In this document: piece by piece, positions 51,968 through 61,336 of the stretch | How the letters are laid out: each line of letters starts with the position of its first letter | Position numbering within the stretch: position 1 is the stretch's first letter | DNA from: Chryseobacterium sp. CH21 | GTDB lineage: Bacteria; Bacteroidota; Bacteroidia; Flavobacteriales; Weeksellaceae | Assembly (NCBI RefSeq): GCF_004119445.1 | Contig: NZ_QICI01000101.1 | Span: 1 to 64,000, forward strand | DNA: 64,000 nucleotides | Direction of reading: 5' to 3' | The notes under the pieces: generated by a model | Seen by the model: only the letters and a program-made list of their open reading frames with translations | The model's database searches: none | Told to the model about the DNA's origin: nothing | Translations under genes and position numbers: made by a program

Positions 51968-54949
51968 ATGTTAAATATGAAAATGAAATTATTATTAAGC
52001 ACAGCCGTGCTGTTCTTTGTGGGTGGACATGTAGTGGAAGCCCAAAAGACAAAACGAGACACCATACCACAGGATACTAAGATTGATGAAATCGTTGTAG
52101 TGGCCTACGGAAGCCAGAAAAGAGAAACTATGGTAGGTTCTAATACTGAAGTAAAAGCCAAACAATTTGCAGACCGACCGATTACGAGTATCGGACAGGC
52201 TTTAGATGGAGCCAGCGCCGGAGTTAAAGTAAGTACCGGTACAGGACAGCCGGGAAGTTCACCAAGTATCCAAATCCGTGGGATAGGTTCTTATGGTATT
52301 ACAACAAATCCTTTATACGTTGTGGATGGTACTATTTATACAGGTTCTCTTGCTGCCATCAACCCTAATGATATCGCATCATTCAATATCCTGAAAGATG
52401 CAGCTTCCACCTCTTTGTATGGTTCTGCTGCAGCTAACGGAGTTGTTTTGATTACTACAAAATCAGGAAGAAAAGGAGGGAAAGATATCGTAAATTTTAG
52501 CATGAGCACTGGAGCGGTGGGACGATCTATTCCTGAATATGACAGAGTAGATGTTTATCAATATTACCCACTTATCTGGGAGGCTATAAGAAACGGAAGA
52601 TTTGCCTCTAATCCATCATTAGGACTTGCGGCGGCTAATAATTATGCCTCTACAGTTTTGGTTACGGGAAATACTGCATTTGGAGCAGGAGTTCTGAAAA
52701 CAAACGTATTTGATGTTGATCCTCATCAGTTAGTGATTGATGGAGTATTAAACCCAAATGCTAAATTGAAATATACCGATTTAGACTGGCAAAAACCCTT
52801 GATGAATACAGGGTTCAGACAGAACTATGAGTTGAATTACAGTGGAGGAAGCAATACGACAACTTATTTTTCTTCAGTAGGGTATACTAATGAAACAGGA
52901 TATCTTATCAAATCAGACTTTGAAAGATTTACAGCAAGATTAAAAGTAGATTCTCAAGTAAAAAGCTGGTTGAAATTAGGAACAAGTATTAGTGGAGTAG
53001 CTTCTAACGGAAATAATTCTGTAGAAGGTGTGGATAATAATTCTGCTTATATCAATCCATACAGATGGACAAGAACAATGGGGCCTATTTACAGTCCTTA
53101 TGCTCATGATCCTAATACATTCGCTACCCTTTATGACAATGCAGGAAATGTTGTGTATGATGCAGGAAGCGCAAGAGGAGCAGATGCGGCAGCTGGAAGA
53201 AACGTAATTCAGGAAACGCTTTTAAATAAAGATCTTTCTAAGAACTATTATATCATTTCCAGAGCCTATGCTGAAATCAAAGTAGATCCTTATCTTACTT
53301 TATCTACCAACGTAGGATATGATATCAGAAATAACAGAAGAAGTACCTACGGAAATAAAATCATTGGAGATGCAGCTCCGGGAGGTTCAGCAGAAAAATA
53401 TAGCTTTACTGAGCAAACCTTCACGTGGAATCAGCTCTTAAACTACAAAAGAAAATTTGGAGATCATAATTTTGAATTCCTTTTAGGACATGAAAACTAC
53501 AAATTCATGTATGAATATCTGTACGGATATAAAAAAGGACAGATTGTAGATGATAATGATGAATTGATCAACTTTGTAACGCCTGCAACGCTTACTTCCC
53601 GTACAGACAATTATAGAAAAGAAGGAGTATTTTCAAGATTAAATTATGATTATAAATCAAAATACCTGCTTTCAGGATCTATCCGTTGGGATGGCTCATC
53701 CAGGTTTGCCAAAGATGTAAGATGGGATTCATTCTGGTCTATTGGTGCTGGGTGGAGACTGAAAGGTGAAGAGTTCTTAAGCAATTCTAATCTTATCAGT
53801 GAATTAAAAATCAGGGGTTCATATGGTGAAGTAGGGAATGATAGAACAGACAGTTACTATATGTATAAAAGTACTTATACTTTAGGATATAATAATGCTC
53901 AGGAGCCTGGGATCTTATTTGGATTTTTGGCTGATCCTTCTATCACTTGGGAGGCTAATAAGCAAACCGATCTAGGGATTGATTTTGGATTTTTGAATAA
54001 CAGAATTACAGGTTCCGTAGAATACTATAACAGAGTAACTGAAGATCTGATCTTCCCGGTTCCTCTTCCTGTTTCTGCAGGTGTTCCGGATAATACAATC
54101 AGTAGAAACGTGGGAACAATGTATAATCGTGGATTCGAATTCAGCATTAATGCAGATGTTATTAAAACCCCAAACTTCACTTGGAATATCAATGCAAATG
54201 CATCAACACTCAAAAATCAGGTTACAGAACTTTCAAACGGAATAACAGAGATTATCAATGGAACGAAAAAAGTTTCCGTAGGACATTCAATATATGATTA
54301 CTGGTTAAGACAATGGTATGGGGTAGATCCCGCTGATGGTTCACCTTTATTCCTTGTTGCTGACGCATTTGCTAATACAACAGCTGCTGATATCAGAACG
54401 GTGAACGGTCAAAAAGTGACCACCAATTTCAATAAAGCTAAATATGACTATTCAGGTACAGCAATCCCTGATTTATTCGGAAGTTTTGGAACAACAATTA
54501 CATATAAGCAATGGGCATTATCTGCCATGTTTACCTATCAGTTAGGTGGAAAAACATATGACTCCAACTATGCAGCTTTGATGTCAAGCTACTCTCAAGG
54601 AGGAGCTTTAAGTACAGATATTCTGGACAGATGGACAACGCCTGGTCAGATTACTGATGTTCCGGCATTGAATTCTTCAACATATACAAGTTCAAATGCA
54701 GCTTCATCAAGATGGTTGGTTAGCTCAGATTTTATTACATTTAGACAGGCTACTTTAAGCTATAGCTTCAGCCCTGAAACTTTATCTCAGCTTGGAGTGT
54801 CAGGATTTAAAATCCTTGTTTCAGGTGAGAATTTATGGAGCAAAACAGCAAGAAAAGGATTAGAACCGTCTCAGGCCTTTAACGGAACAACAACAAATAG
54901 ATATACTCCGGCGAGAGTGGTAACGATAGGATTTAATGTATCATTTTAA
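51968..54949 (+). CDS. SusC/RagA family TonB-linked outer membrane protein
   Basis: A 993-aa outer-membrane transporter that imports bulky nutrients with a SusD partner. Signal peptide about 5-26 (VVEAQ), then the TonB box-like region DEIVVVAYGSQKRETMVGS, plug domain (SIQIRGIGSYG, NPLYVVDGTI, DAASTSLYGSAAANGVVLITTKSG), and the barrel ending RVVTIGFNVSF. The N-terminal carboxypeptidase-like domain of many SusC proteins is absent. Start codon could also be 51977. The susD gene follows after 11 bp. No glycosidase is adjacent, so the substrate is open. Confidence 0.95.
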   Translation: MLNMKMKLLLSTAVLFFVGGHVVEAQKTKRDTIPQDTKIDEIVVVAYGSQKRETMVGSNTEVKAKQFADRPITSIGQALDGASAGVKVSTGTGQPGSSPSIQIRGIGSYGITTNPLYVVDGTIYTGSLAAINPNDIASFNILKDAASTSLYGSAAANGVVLITTKSGRKGGKDIVNFSMSTGAVGRSIPEYDRVDVYQYYPLIWEAIRNGRFASNPSLGLAAANNYASTVLVTGNTAFGAGVLKTNVFDVDPHQLVIDGVLNPNAKLKYTDLDWQKPLMNTGFRQNYELNYSGGSNTTTYFSSVGYTNETGYLIKSDFERFTARLKVDSQVKSWLKLGTSISGVASNGNNSVEGVDNNSAYINPYRWTRTMGPIYSPYAHDPNTFATLYDNAGNVVYDAGSARGADAAAGRNVIQETLLNKDLSKNYYIISRAYAEIKVDPYLTLSTNVGYDIRNNRRSTYGNKIIGDAAPGGSAEKYSFTEQTFTWNQLLNYKRKFGDHNFEFLLGHENYKFMYEYLYGYKKGQIVDDNDELINFVTPATLTSRTDNYRKEGVFSRLNYDYKSKYLLSGSIRWDGSSRFAKDVRWDSFWSIGAGWRLKGEEFLSNSNLISELKIRGSYGEVGNDRTDSYYMYKSTYTLGYNNAQEPGILFGFLADPSITWEANKQTDLGIDFGFLNNRITGSVEYYNRVTEDLIFPVPLPVSAGVPDNTISRNVGTMYNRGFEFSINADVIKTPNFTWNINANASTLKNQVTELSNGITEIINGTKKVSVGHSIYDYWLRQWYGVDPADGSPLFLVADAFANTTAADIRTVNGQKVTTNFNKAKYDYSGTAIPDLFGSFGTTITYKQWALSAMFTYQLGGKTYDSNYAALMSSYSQGGALSTDILDRWTTPGQITDVPALNSSTYTSSNAASSRWLVSSDFITFRQATLSYSFSPETLSQLGVSGFKILVSGENLWSKTARKGLEPSQAFNGTTTNRYTPARVVTIGFNVSF

Positions 54950-54960
54950 ATAATTAAGTA

Positions 54961-56463
54961 ATGAAAAATATCGCAAAACAATATATAAAATGGGCTGTTG
55001 TTCTTTCAGTCTTCACAGGAGCAGTTTCATGTCAGAGTGATTACCTTGAAGCAGATCCTACTACTGCAGCTTCTGAGGAAGCAGCTTATTCAAGTGCGGC
55101 TAACCTTATGGCCATTGTCAATGGAATGCATAGAGATATGTATTACAGACAAAGCGATCAAGGACAAAATGGTCAGGGCGGAATTATGATTATAATGGAT
55201 GCTTTGGCAGATGACCTAGTTTTTCCGTCTACAGGAAATGGCTGGTATGTCTCAGCTGTAAGGTGGCAAGATCAGGTAAATGATAATGCTTCCAATGATC
55301 TTTATCCTTATCAGTTTTATTATGCATTGATCAGAAATGCAAATCTTGTTATCGCTAACGGTCCTTCAGTTCCTGCACCTACGGCAGCTGATGCAACAAC
55401 CATTAAAACAGCAATTGGTGAAGCGTATGCATTCAGAGCTTTCTGCTATTACATGTTGGTTCAGATCTATGGTAAGCGATATGTTCCGGGGACAAACAAT
55501 ACTCAACTTGGTGTTCCGATCAGATTGGTGGCCAATGAAATTCCTTTGGCAAGAAATACGGTAGAAGAAGTATATACTCAGATCGGAAAAGATCTTAATG
55601 AAGCGTCAACCAGACTTACAGGAATTACTAGAGCGACAAAATCCCATTTTAATGACAAGGTTGTTTTAGGATTAAAAGCCAGAATTGCATTGACACAAGG
55701 GAATTATGCTGCTGCAGTAACCGCTGCTCAATCAGCCCGTGTAGGATTTGCTTTGATGGATAATACAACTTATACTGCCGGGTTTAATAATTTGGCAGGT
55801 GTAGGTGAATGGATGTGGGGTGCTACTATTATAGCAGATCAGGGAGATTCATTCTCAAACTTTGGTGCTTATATGTCCAGAAACTTTAACTCTACCAATA
55901 TCCGTCAGGCTCCGAAAGCTATTAATAGTAAATTATTCCTGTCATTCCCGTCTACAGATATCAGAACGAAGAATTTTGATCCAACAGGAGCACACACCGC
56001 TCTTGCATTGCCTTCAACATATTCTAAGTTCCCATATACAGGGCAGAAATTCCTTGCAGCAAGTCAGGCAGACAGTAGAGTAGATGTTCCTTATATGAGA
56101 TCTGCGGAAATGTATCTTATTGAAGCGGAAGCTCTGGCCAGATCAGGAGATGAGGCTGGTTCAAAAGCAGTATTCAATGTATTTGCAAAAAACAGAAACC
56201 CTTCTTATGCAGGGGCCACTACAACAGGAGCAGCTTATATCACAGAAATTCTTAACAGCAGAAGGCTGGAGTTCTGGGGTGAAGGTTTCAGATTCTTAGA
56301 TTTGAAGAGACTGAATCAAGGCTTAGATAGAACAGGAGCTAACCACTCTTCGGTAGTAACCAATAATGTAATGACAGTTGCTAATACAGACTTACGTTGG
56401 GAATTCCTTATCCCAAGATCCGAGATCAATGCTAACCCATTGATTGTTCAGAATCCTTTATAA
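54961..56463 (+). CDS. SusD/RagB family nutrient-binding outer membrane lipoprotein
   Basis: A 500-aa surface lipoprotein that forms the lid of the SusC channel. Lipobox GAVSC (Cys25), N-terminal SusD-like helices (NANLVIANG, GEAYAFRAFCYYMLVQIYGKRYVPG), and the C-terminal SusD domain (PYMRSAEMYLIEAEALARSGDEAG, ILNSRRLEFWGEGFRFLDLKRL). Ends at a terminator, so the operon is susC-susD only. Confidence 0.95.
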   Translation: MKNIAKQYIKWAVVLSVFTGAVSCQSDYLEADPTTAASEEAAYSSAANLMAIVNGMHRDMYYRQSDQGQNGQGGIMIIMDALADDLVFPSTGNGWYVSAVRWQDQVNDNASNDLYPYQFYYALIRNANLVIANGPSVPAPTAADATTIKTAIGEAYAFRAFCYYMLVQIYGKRYVPGTNNTQLGVPIRLVANEIPLARNTVEEVYTQIGKDLNEASTRLTGITRATKSHFNDKVVLGLKARIALTQGNYAAAVTAAQSARVGFALMDNTTYTAGFNNLAGVGEWMWGATIIADQGDSFSNFGAYMSRNFNSTNIRQAPKAINSKLFLSFPSTDIRTKNFDPTGAHTALALPSTYSKFPYTGQKFLAASQADSRVDVPYMRSAEMYLIEAEALARSGDEAGSKAVFNVFAKNRNPSYAGATTTGAAYITEILNSRRLEFWGEGFRFLDLKRLNQGLDRTGANHSSVVTNNVMTVANTDLRWEFLIPRSEINANPLIVQNPL

Positions 56464-56485
56464 CACGTACAGATTTTAATATATG

Positions 56486-56522
56486 CTTGAGAACCCGGCC
56501 ATTGCTGGGTTCTCTTTTTTAT
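56486..56522 (+). terminator. Terminator of the SusC/SusD operon
   Basis: Stem GAGAACCC / GGGTTCTC followed by six T, 25 bp past the stop codon. Confidence 0.88.
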
Positions 56523-56609
56523 TTCAATAGGTAAGTATGCGATGAGGTTTTCAGCAGAAAATATTTTTTAAAATTTAAAATAAAAAATTGGTGGATTGAA
56601 AATAAATTA

Positions 56610-56629
56610 TAACTTTGTAATTCAAAGTT
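56610..56629. promoter_or_regulatory. Promoter with overlapping AACTTTG-N5-CAAAGTT operator
   Basis: The palindrome at 56611-56629 has perfect 7-bp arms. A -7 element TAACTTTG (56610-56617) is embedded in its left arm. The start codon is at 56636. The ACTTTG-N5-CAAAGT motif recurs at 57672-57690, and a winged-helix regulator is encoded between them. Confidence 0.65.
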
Positions 56630-56635
56630 CTTTTT

Positions 56636-57253
56636 ATGGATTCAAAAAACTATCACGAAGATCTATCCCATATCCGTTCTATGATGGAACGGTCTTCCCG
56701 ATTCATCTCTTTAAGTGGTTTGTCTGGAGTTGTTGCAGGGTTGACAGCAATTATTGGTGCTGTATATGTGTATTTTGTTTTTCAGAGGGAAGGAATCAGT
56801 TATTTGGATGGAGACAGAAATATTCTGGGACCAGCTCTGGTTAAAGAACTTGTTATGATTGGATTCGTAATTTTGGTGGTTGCCATTCTTAGCGGTTACA
56901 TTTTTACAGCTCATAAAAGCAAAAAGAAAGGCTTGAAGATCTGGGATGCTACTACAAAGCGACTTTTGATTACCTTTGCAGTGCCTTTAATAGCAGGAGG
57001 AATCTTTTGCCTTGCGCTTCTTTATCATCATCTTTTTGTTTTCATTGCCCCGGCTACCCTTATTTTTTACGGATTAGCTTTGGTAGCTGCAGAACGATAT
57101 ACATTAACAGATGTAAAATATTTAGGATATCTTGAAATTGTTTTAGGACTTATTTCTTTATTCTTTTTAGGATGGGGATTGCTGTTTTGGGCTATAGGTT
57201 TCGGAGTTTTGCATATTGTGTATGGATTGATCATGCATAAGAAGTATAAGTAA
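56636..57253 (+). CDS. Polytopic membrane protein of unknown function
   Basis: A 205-aa protein. A cytoplasmic start (MDSKNYHEDLSHIRSMMERSSRFISLSG) precedes about five membrane helices (VVAGLTAIIGAVYVYFVF, ELVMIGFVILVVAILSG, LLITFAVPLIAGGIFCL, others). No enzyme motif. Encoded with the winged-helix regulator 100 bp downstream and under the palindromic operator. Such pairs, a membrane protein with a small winged-helix protein, recur in Bacteroidota; the role is unknown. Confidence 0.85.
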   Translation: MDSKNYHEDLSHIRSMMERSSRFISLSGLSGVVAGLTAIIGAVYVYFVFQREGISYLDGDRNILGPALVKELVMIGFVILVVAILSGYIFTAHKSKKKGLKIWDATTKRLLITFAVPLIAGGIFCLALLYHHLFVFIAPATLIFYGLALVAAERYTLTDVKYLGYLEIVLGLISLFFLGWGLLFWAIGFGVLHIVYGLIMHKKYK

Positions 57254-57353
57254 TAGAGGTAGGATATGATTTTGCTATTGACCAGCAGAATCAGGAGAAT
57301 TAAGCATAGCTATTGCCTATAACAATGGTTCTGAATAAATAAGATAAAGTAAA

Positions 57354-57644
57354 ATGATCAAAATAAATCAACTCAATAAAGAATTCGAAAGCCGTGTAAG
57401 ACTGGGGATTATGTCCGTTCTTATGGTCAACGACTGGGTTGATTTTTCTGAAATGAAAAACCTGCTGGAAATAACCGATGGAAATCTGGCCAGTCACAGC
57501 AATGCATTAGAGAAGGCAGGATACATAGAAGTGAAAAAAGAATTTGTAGGAAAGAAGCCTAAAACCTCTTATCGTGTTACGCAGAATGGGAGACAGGCTT
57601 TTACCGAGCATTTGGATGCTCTTGAAAAATTATTGGGGCGATAG
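57354..57644 (+). CDS. Small winged-helix transcriptional regulator
   Basis: A 96-aa DNA-binding protein made of one winged helix (PF13601-like). It has LLEITDGNLASHSNALEKAGYIEVKKEFVGKKPKTSYRVTQNGRQAF, including the recognition helix and wing. No ligand domain. It is the most likely protein to bind ACTTTG-N5-CAAAGT in front of both neighbouring transcripts, which would make it autoregulatory. Confidence 0.9.
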   Translation: MIKINQLNKEFESRVRLGIMSVLMVNDWVDFSEMKNLLEITDGNLASHSNALEKAGYIEVKKEFVGKKPKTSYRVTQNGRQAFTEHLDALEKLLGR

Positions 57645-57671
57645 CGATTGTCCTATATTTTTTTGAAAATT

Positions 57672-57690
57672 TACTTTGAATTACAAAGTA
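57672..57690. promoter_or_regulatory. Second operator TACTTTG-N5-CAAAGTA
   Basis: Perfect 7-bp arms, upstream of the gene at 57716. The core matches 56611-56629 (ACTTTG, 5-bp AT spacer, CAAAGT). Confidence 0.65.
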
Positions 57691-57715
57691 CTTTATATTT
57701 TAAAAATTAAATAAA

Positions 57716-58006
57716 ATGATGACACAAAAACAAAAAACATGCACAATTTATGCCTTTCAATTGGTTGTACTCAGTATCCCATTGGTTGGAAATCTATTTT
57801 CTAAGGAAGTTAACTGGTCAGGATCGGATTTTCTGATTGCAGGGGCTTTGCTTTTTACAACCGCTTTTCTCATCAATCTGGTTAGAAGCAAGATAAAGAA
57901 ACAAAGTCAGAAAGTCTTCATCTGTATTTTCATTTTAGTGGTTGTTGCATTAATCTGGCTCGAACTGGCAGTAGGTATTTTCGGAAGCCCATTTGCAGGA
58001 AGTTAA
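57716..58006 (+). CDS. Small membrane protein (three helices)
   Basis: A 96-aa protein with hydrophobic segments at about 11-29, 38-56 and 67-90. No family recognised. First of a run of five small genes likely cotranscribed to about 59126, downstream of an ACTTTG-N5-CAAAGT operator. Confidence 0.78.
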   Translation: MMTQKQKTCTIYAFQLVVLSIPLVGNLFSKEVNWSGSDFLIAGALLFTTAFLINLVRSKIKKQSQKVFICIFILVVVALIWLELAVGIFGSPFAGS

Positions 58007-58039
58007 ATGAAAGGTTCAGTAATAATAAATTAAAATAGG

Positions 58040-58336
58040 ATGAAAGATCAGGAAATTTTATACTTCGGAAAGTCTCTGTTTGCTTTGTGTTTTGTACTTG
58101 GAAGTGTTTGTCTTATTGGATATTTGACAACAAGAATGGCGGAATTTGCAATAGGAGGATATATGCTGCTCATCTTTGGAGCTTTTTTAAATATACTGGT
58201 GGTGCTGGGACTGTTGATCTATGGTTTCGTATACAGATCGAGATTGAATGAATGCCTGAAAGCAATCGGGATCCTTCTAGTCAATATACCTATTGCTATT
58301 CTTTATACGGTTATAGGACTCAATAATATGCATTAA
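58040..58336 (+). CDS. Small membrane protein (three helices)
   Basis: A 98-aa protein with three hydrophobic helices (LFALCFVLGSVCLIGYL, GYMLLIFGAFLNILVVLGLLI, ILLVNIPIAILYTVIGL). Its spacing and pattern resemble the 93-aa protein at 58845-59126 (compare GGYMLLIFGAFLNILVVL with GFYYVVIAAVVNLLIIL), so the two are probably paralogues flanking the Coq4-like gene. Confidence 0.78.
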   Translation: MKDQEILYFGKSLFALCFVLGSVCLIGYLTTRMAEFAIGGYMLLIFGAFLNILVVLGLLIYGFVYRSRLNECLKAIGILLVNIPIAILYTVIGLNNMH

Positions 58337-58348
58337 AATAAATACATT

Positions 58349-58834
58349 ATGAAAAAAATACGCGTTCAATTTCTGCTTTTTGTATATGATAAAACACAAA
58401 AATTATACAGGAAATATTTCAAAAAGAAAAAAAGACAATGGCAGTTCAATGAGAAACAGCTGTTGGAGTTTCAGGAAGATTCTTTAGGTCGAAAGCTGGG
58501 TGAGTTTTACAAAAAACATGGTTTCTCAATGATCCCAAAGATGGAAAACCATGATGTACACCACTTAATTACCGGCTGTGGAACCAATTTCGAAGATGAA
58601 ATTGCCATGCAGTATCTGCTCCTCGGAAACGGTAAACTCAATGCCCATCTTTTGGCTGCAATCGTATTAGGAACAATTATTCTCCCGGAATATGTAAAAA
58701 TTTATATCAAAGCTTATAAAAAAGGACAAAATATGAGAACCTTTCATCATTGGGACTTTGAAGAACTGCTATGGCAGAATTATGAGCACGTGAAAGACTT
58801 TATTCAACAAAAAGAAACAGTAGTTCTTCATTAA
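58349..58834 (+). CDS. Coq4-like family protein
   Basis: A 161-aa protein with the exact Coq4 metal motif HDxxH-x11-E: His68, Asp69, His72, Glu84 (MENHDVHHLITGCGTNFEDE). Coq4 removes a carboxyl group and organises ubiquinone biosynthesis in mitochondria and Proteobacteria. Flavobacteria make menaquinone instead, so the role here must differ. Basic N-terminus (RKYFKKKKRQW), no membrane segment except possibly about 98-115. It lies between two paralogous small membrane proteins. Confidence 0.82.
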   Translation: MKKIRVQFLLFVYDKTQKLYRKYFKKKKRQWQFNEKQLLEFQEDSLGRKLGEFYKKHGFSMIPKMENHDVHHLITGCGTNFEDEIAMQYLLLGNGKLNAHLLAAIVLGTIILPEYVKIYIKAYKKGQNMRTFHHWDFEELLWQNYEHVKDFIQQKETVVLH

Positions 58835-58844
58835 ATTAAAAATA

Positions 58845-59126
58845 ATGGGAAAAATAAAATTCAGTCCGTTAGGAGAAAAAACATTTTTAATCTCCTTTTT
58901 GCTGGGTACCTCTTTGCTGCTTTTATTTTGGATGACAAGAGCTGGATTTCTGATCATATTCGGGTTTTATTATGTGGTGATAGCTGCAGTGGTAAATCTG
59001 TTAATCATTTTATATGAATTGATGGAATATCTGAGTGATGTTTCAGAAAAAAGACAAACGGAAACTCTGTCCTTCTATTGTTGGTTAATATTCCTATTAC
59101 TTTTTTATACCTCAACCTATTCTTAA
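58845..59126 (+). CDS. Small membrane protein (three helices)
   Basis: A 93-aa protein with hydrophobic segments near 15-30, 35-55 and 74-92. A likely paralogue of the 98-aa protein at 58040-58336. Starts 10 bp after the Coq4-like gene. Confidence 0.76.
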   Translation: MGKIKFSPLGEKTFLISFLLGTSLLLLFWMTRAGFLIIFGFYYVVIAAVVNLLIILYELMEYLSDVSEKRQTETLSFYCWLIFLLLFYTSTYS

Positions 59127-59202
59127 TTTTTGATAATCTCAATACTTGGCCACATTAAATCTTTCAATTCTTTAAATTTTCAATCTTTAAATCATTAACC
59201 TC

Positions 59203-60513
59203 ATGAAAACACATCATTATATATTCATTACAGCCCTTCTCTTTGTTATTGTCTTTTATGATCAGGAGGTAGGGCTGAACCTAGGAATTCTGGGTGTCAT
59301 CTATGCTATATTAACGCTCTTTAGAACCCCGGAAAAAAATAAAACAAGAGCACTATATATCCTTTTTGCTACAAGTGTTCTATCCAGTATTGCTTTTGCC
59401 TGGTTTGGAGATTTTCCATCGTTTATTGCGGTGGTGAGTTCATTGCTTTTACTGGGATATAAATCGAAGAACAGAAGGCTGAAAATTCTCTTTTTAATTC
59501 CGGTTTTTATTGTGAATTGCTGCACTTCATTCTGCCGTTTTTTCAGTTTTGATGAATGGCTGCCTAAAAAGAATGTATCCGGATTATGGCAAAAAACATT
59601 TGCTTTCATTTTGATTCCTTTATTGTTGGTTTCTGTTTTCTTTGGGATTTATTCTGCAGGAAGTAATCATTTTGCAGCTCTTTTCACAGATTATGAGCTG
59701 GATCTTAATATTTGGCAGGTGTTCTGTCTCTCTGTTTTAGGATTTTTTATTGCCTTTAATTACTGGAATTATGCAGTGGAAAAACTCATCTACAAAAACA
59801 ATCATTTTCTGGATAATGAGTTTAGCCGAGATTCCCGCCTTCCTAAGGCTACCTATTCCTTTCTTGATCTGGGTGCAGAAAGAACGAGTGGAGTTATTTC
59901 TTTTGTCTTATTGAATATTTTACTCATCTTCTTCATTATTACCTACAATTACGAACAGTTTTATGAAGTTGTGAAAACACCCGTTCAGCTTTCCGAGGAA
60001 ACCCATGAAAGAGTGAATGCCGTGATCATGTCTATTGTGATGGCTATTCTGGTAATCATGTTTTATTTTAAATCCGGATTTAATTTTGATCCAAAAGCAG
60101 GTTTATTGAAAATTTTAGCCAAAATCTGGATTTTCCTCAATGCCATTCTTGTGATTTCCGCAGCCCTTAAAAACTACGAGTATATTGTTAACTATGCATT
60201 TACCTATAAAAGGCTGGGCGTTTTTGCCTTCTTACTTTTATCGCTGGTAGGTTTGGCTTTGACCTTTATTAAAATTCAAAAACAGAAAAGAAATATTTTC
60301 CTTGTCAATACCATGATCTGGTATTTTTACGGAACCATTCTCGTGTGCAGCTATATCAATTGGGGCGGTTTTATAACCTCCCAGAATATGAAACGAAAAG
60401 ATTTTGCAGTCAATTATCATGTAACATCCATCAACTTCAGTGAAAAAGCACTTCTGAAATATGCAGATGAAAAAATGATCAGAAACTTAAAAAGACCTTA
60501 CAGGATAAAGTGA
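59203..60513 (+). CDS. DUF4173/DUF4153-like polytopic membrane protein
   Basis: A 436-aa protein with 11-12 predicted membrane helices. A central LGAERTSGVISFVLLNILLIF and a later YAFTYKRLGVFAFLLL are reminiscent of the DUF4173/DUF4153 families. No transporter or enzyme motif recognised. It stands 76 bp after the small-protein run and 65 bp before the DUF1361 gene. Confidence 0.82.
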   Translation: MKTHHYIFITALLFVIVFYDQEVGLNLGILGVIYAILTLFRTPEKNKTRALYILFATSVLSSIAFAWFGDFPSFIAVVSSLLLLGYKSKNRRLKILFLIPVFIVNCCTSFCRFFSFDEWLPKKNVSGLWQKTFAFILIPLLLVSVFFGIYSAGSNHFAALFTDYELDLNIWQVFCLSVLGFFIAFNYWNYAVEKLIYKNNHFLDNEFSRDSRLPKATYSFLDLGAERTSGVISFVLLNILLIFFIITYNYEQFYEVVKTPVQLSEETHERVNAVIMSIVMAILVIMFYFKSGFNFDPKAGLLKILAKIWIFLNAILVISAALKNYEYIVNYAFTYKRLGVFAFLLLSLVGLALTFIKIQKQKRNIFLVNTMIWYFYGTILVCSYINWGGFITSQNMKRKDFAVNYHVTSINFSEKALLKYADEKMIRNLKRPYRIK

Positions 60514-60578
60514 AAAATGAAACAGCCAAAACGTTTCTTTCAAAAATTATGTATTATCAGACAATACAATAAAATATC

Positions 60579-61283
60579 ATGAAAAGCTTTGTTGAATCTT
60601 CAAGATTTAAAATTAATATATTGTTGATCCTGATGACCTTATTCTGTTTCAGCCTTTCGGCTTTCAGATATTATATCAGTGATACAAAAGTGTTTCTGTT
60701 TCTCAACTGGAATCTGTTTCTGGCATGGATTCCTTTATTGCTAAGTTCTTTCATACTTGCCTTTAATATCAAAAGTAAAATTTCACTCATCTTTATTATC
60801 ATCGTCTGGATCTTGTTCTTTCCCAATTCTCCTTACATTCTGACAGATCTTTTCCATCTCAGAGCAAGAAATGAGATGCCGGTCTGGTATGATCTCATTG
60901 TAATTCTTTCCTATGCCTGGACGGGACTGATCTGTGGGTTTATAAGCCTTAAAGATATCGAAAAACGACTTTCTGATTATGGTAACAGAAATATCATCAA
61001 CGGAGTCATTGTATTCTTCCTTTTCATGAGCAGCTTTGGAGTTTATCTCGGTAGATTTTTGAGATGGAACAGCTGGGATGTGCTCAATAACCCTTTTGGT
61101 CTCTTCTCAGATATTGTGTTACGGATAATTTACCCAATGGAATATACCAAAACCTGGGGTGTTACAGTTTTAATGGGACTGATGCTGAACTTTATGTACT
61201 TTACCTTCAAATGGGCAGGCGCAAATGATGAAAAAGAATTGCAGCCGGAAAACAAATCATTCAACGGATTGGAACAATTTTAG
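60579..61283 (+). CDS. DUF1361 domain-containing membrane protein
   Basis: A 234-aa protein with about six membrane helices. The family motif FPNSPYILTDLFHLRARNEMPVWYDL is clear, followed by LGRFLRWNSWDVLNNP. Function of the family unknown. Probably cotranscribed with the preceding gene. Confidence 0.9.
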   Translation: MKSFVESSRFKINILLILMTLFCFSLSAFRYYISDTKVFLFLNWNLFLAWIPLLLSSFILAFNIKSKISLIFIIIVWILFFPNSPYILTDLFHLRARNEMPVWYDLIVILSYAWTGLICGFISLKDIEKRLSDYGNRNIINGVIVFFLFMSSFGVYLGRFLRWNSWDVLNNPFGLFSDIVLRIIYPMEYTKTWGVTVLMGLMLNFMYFTFKWAGANDEKELQPENKSFNGLEQF

Positions 61284-61336
61284 CATTTAAATGAGCTCAG
61301 CATCATAAATGTTGATCCACTTTTAAAATTAATATT

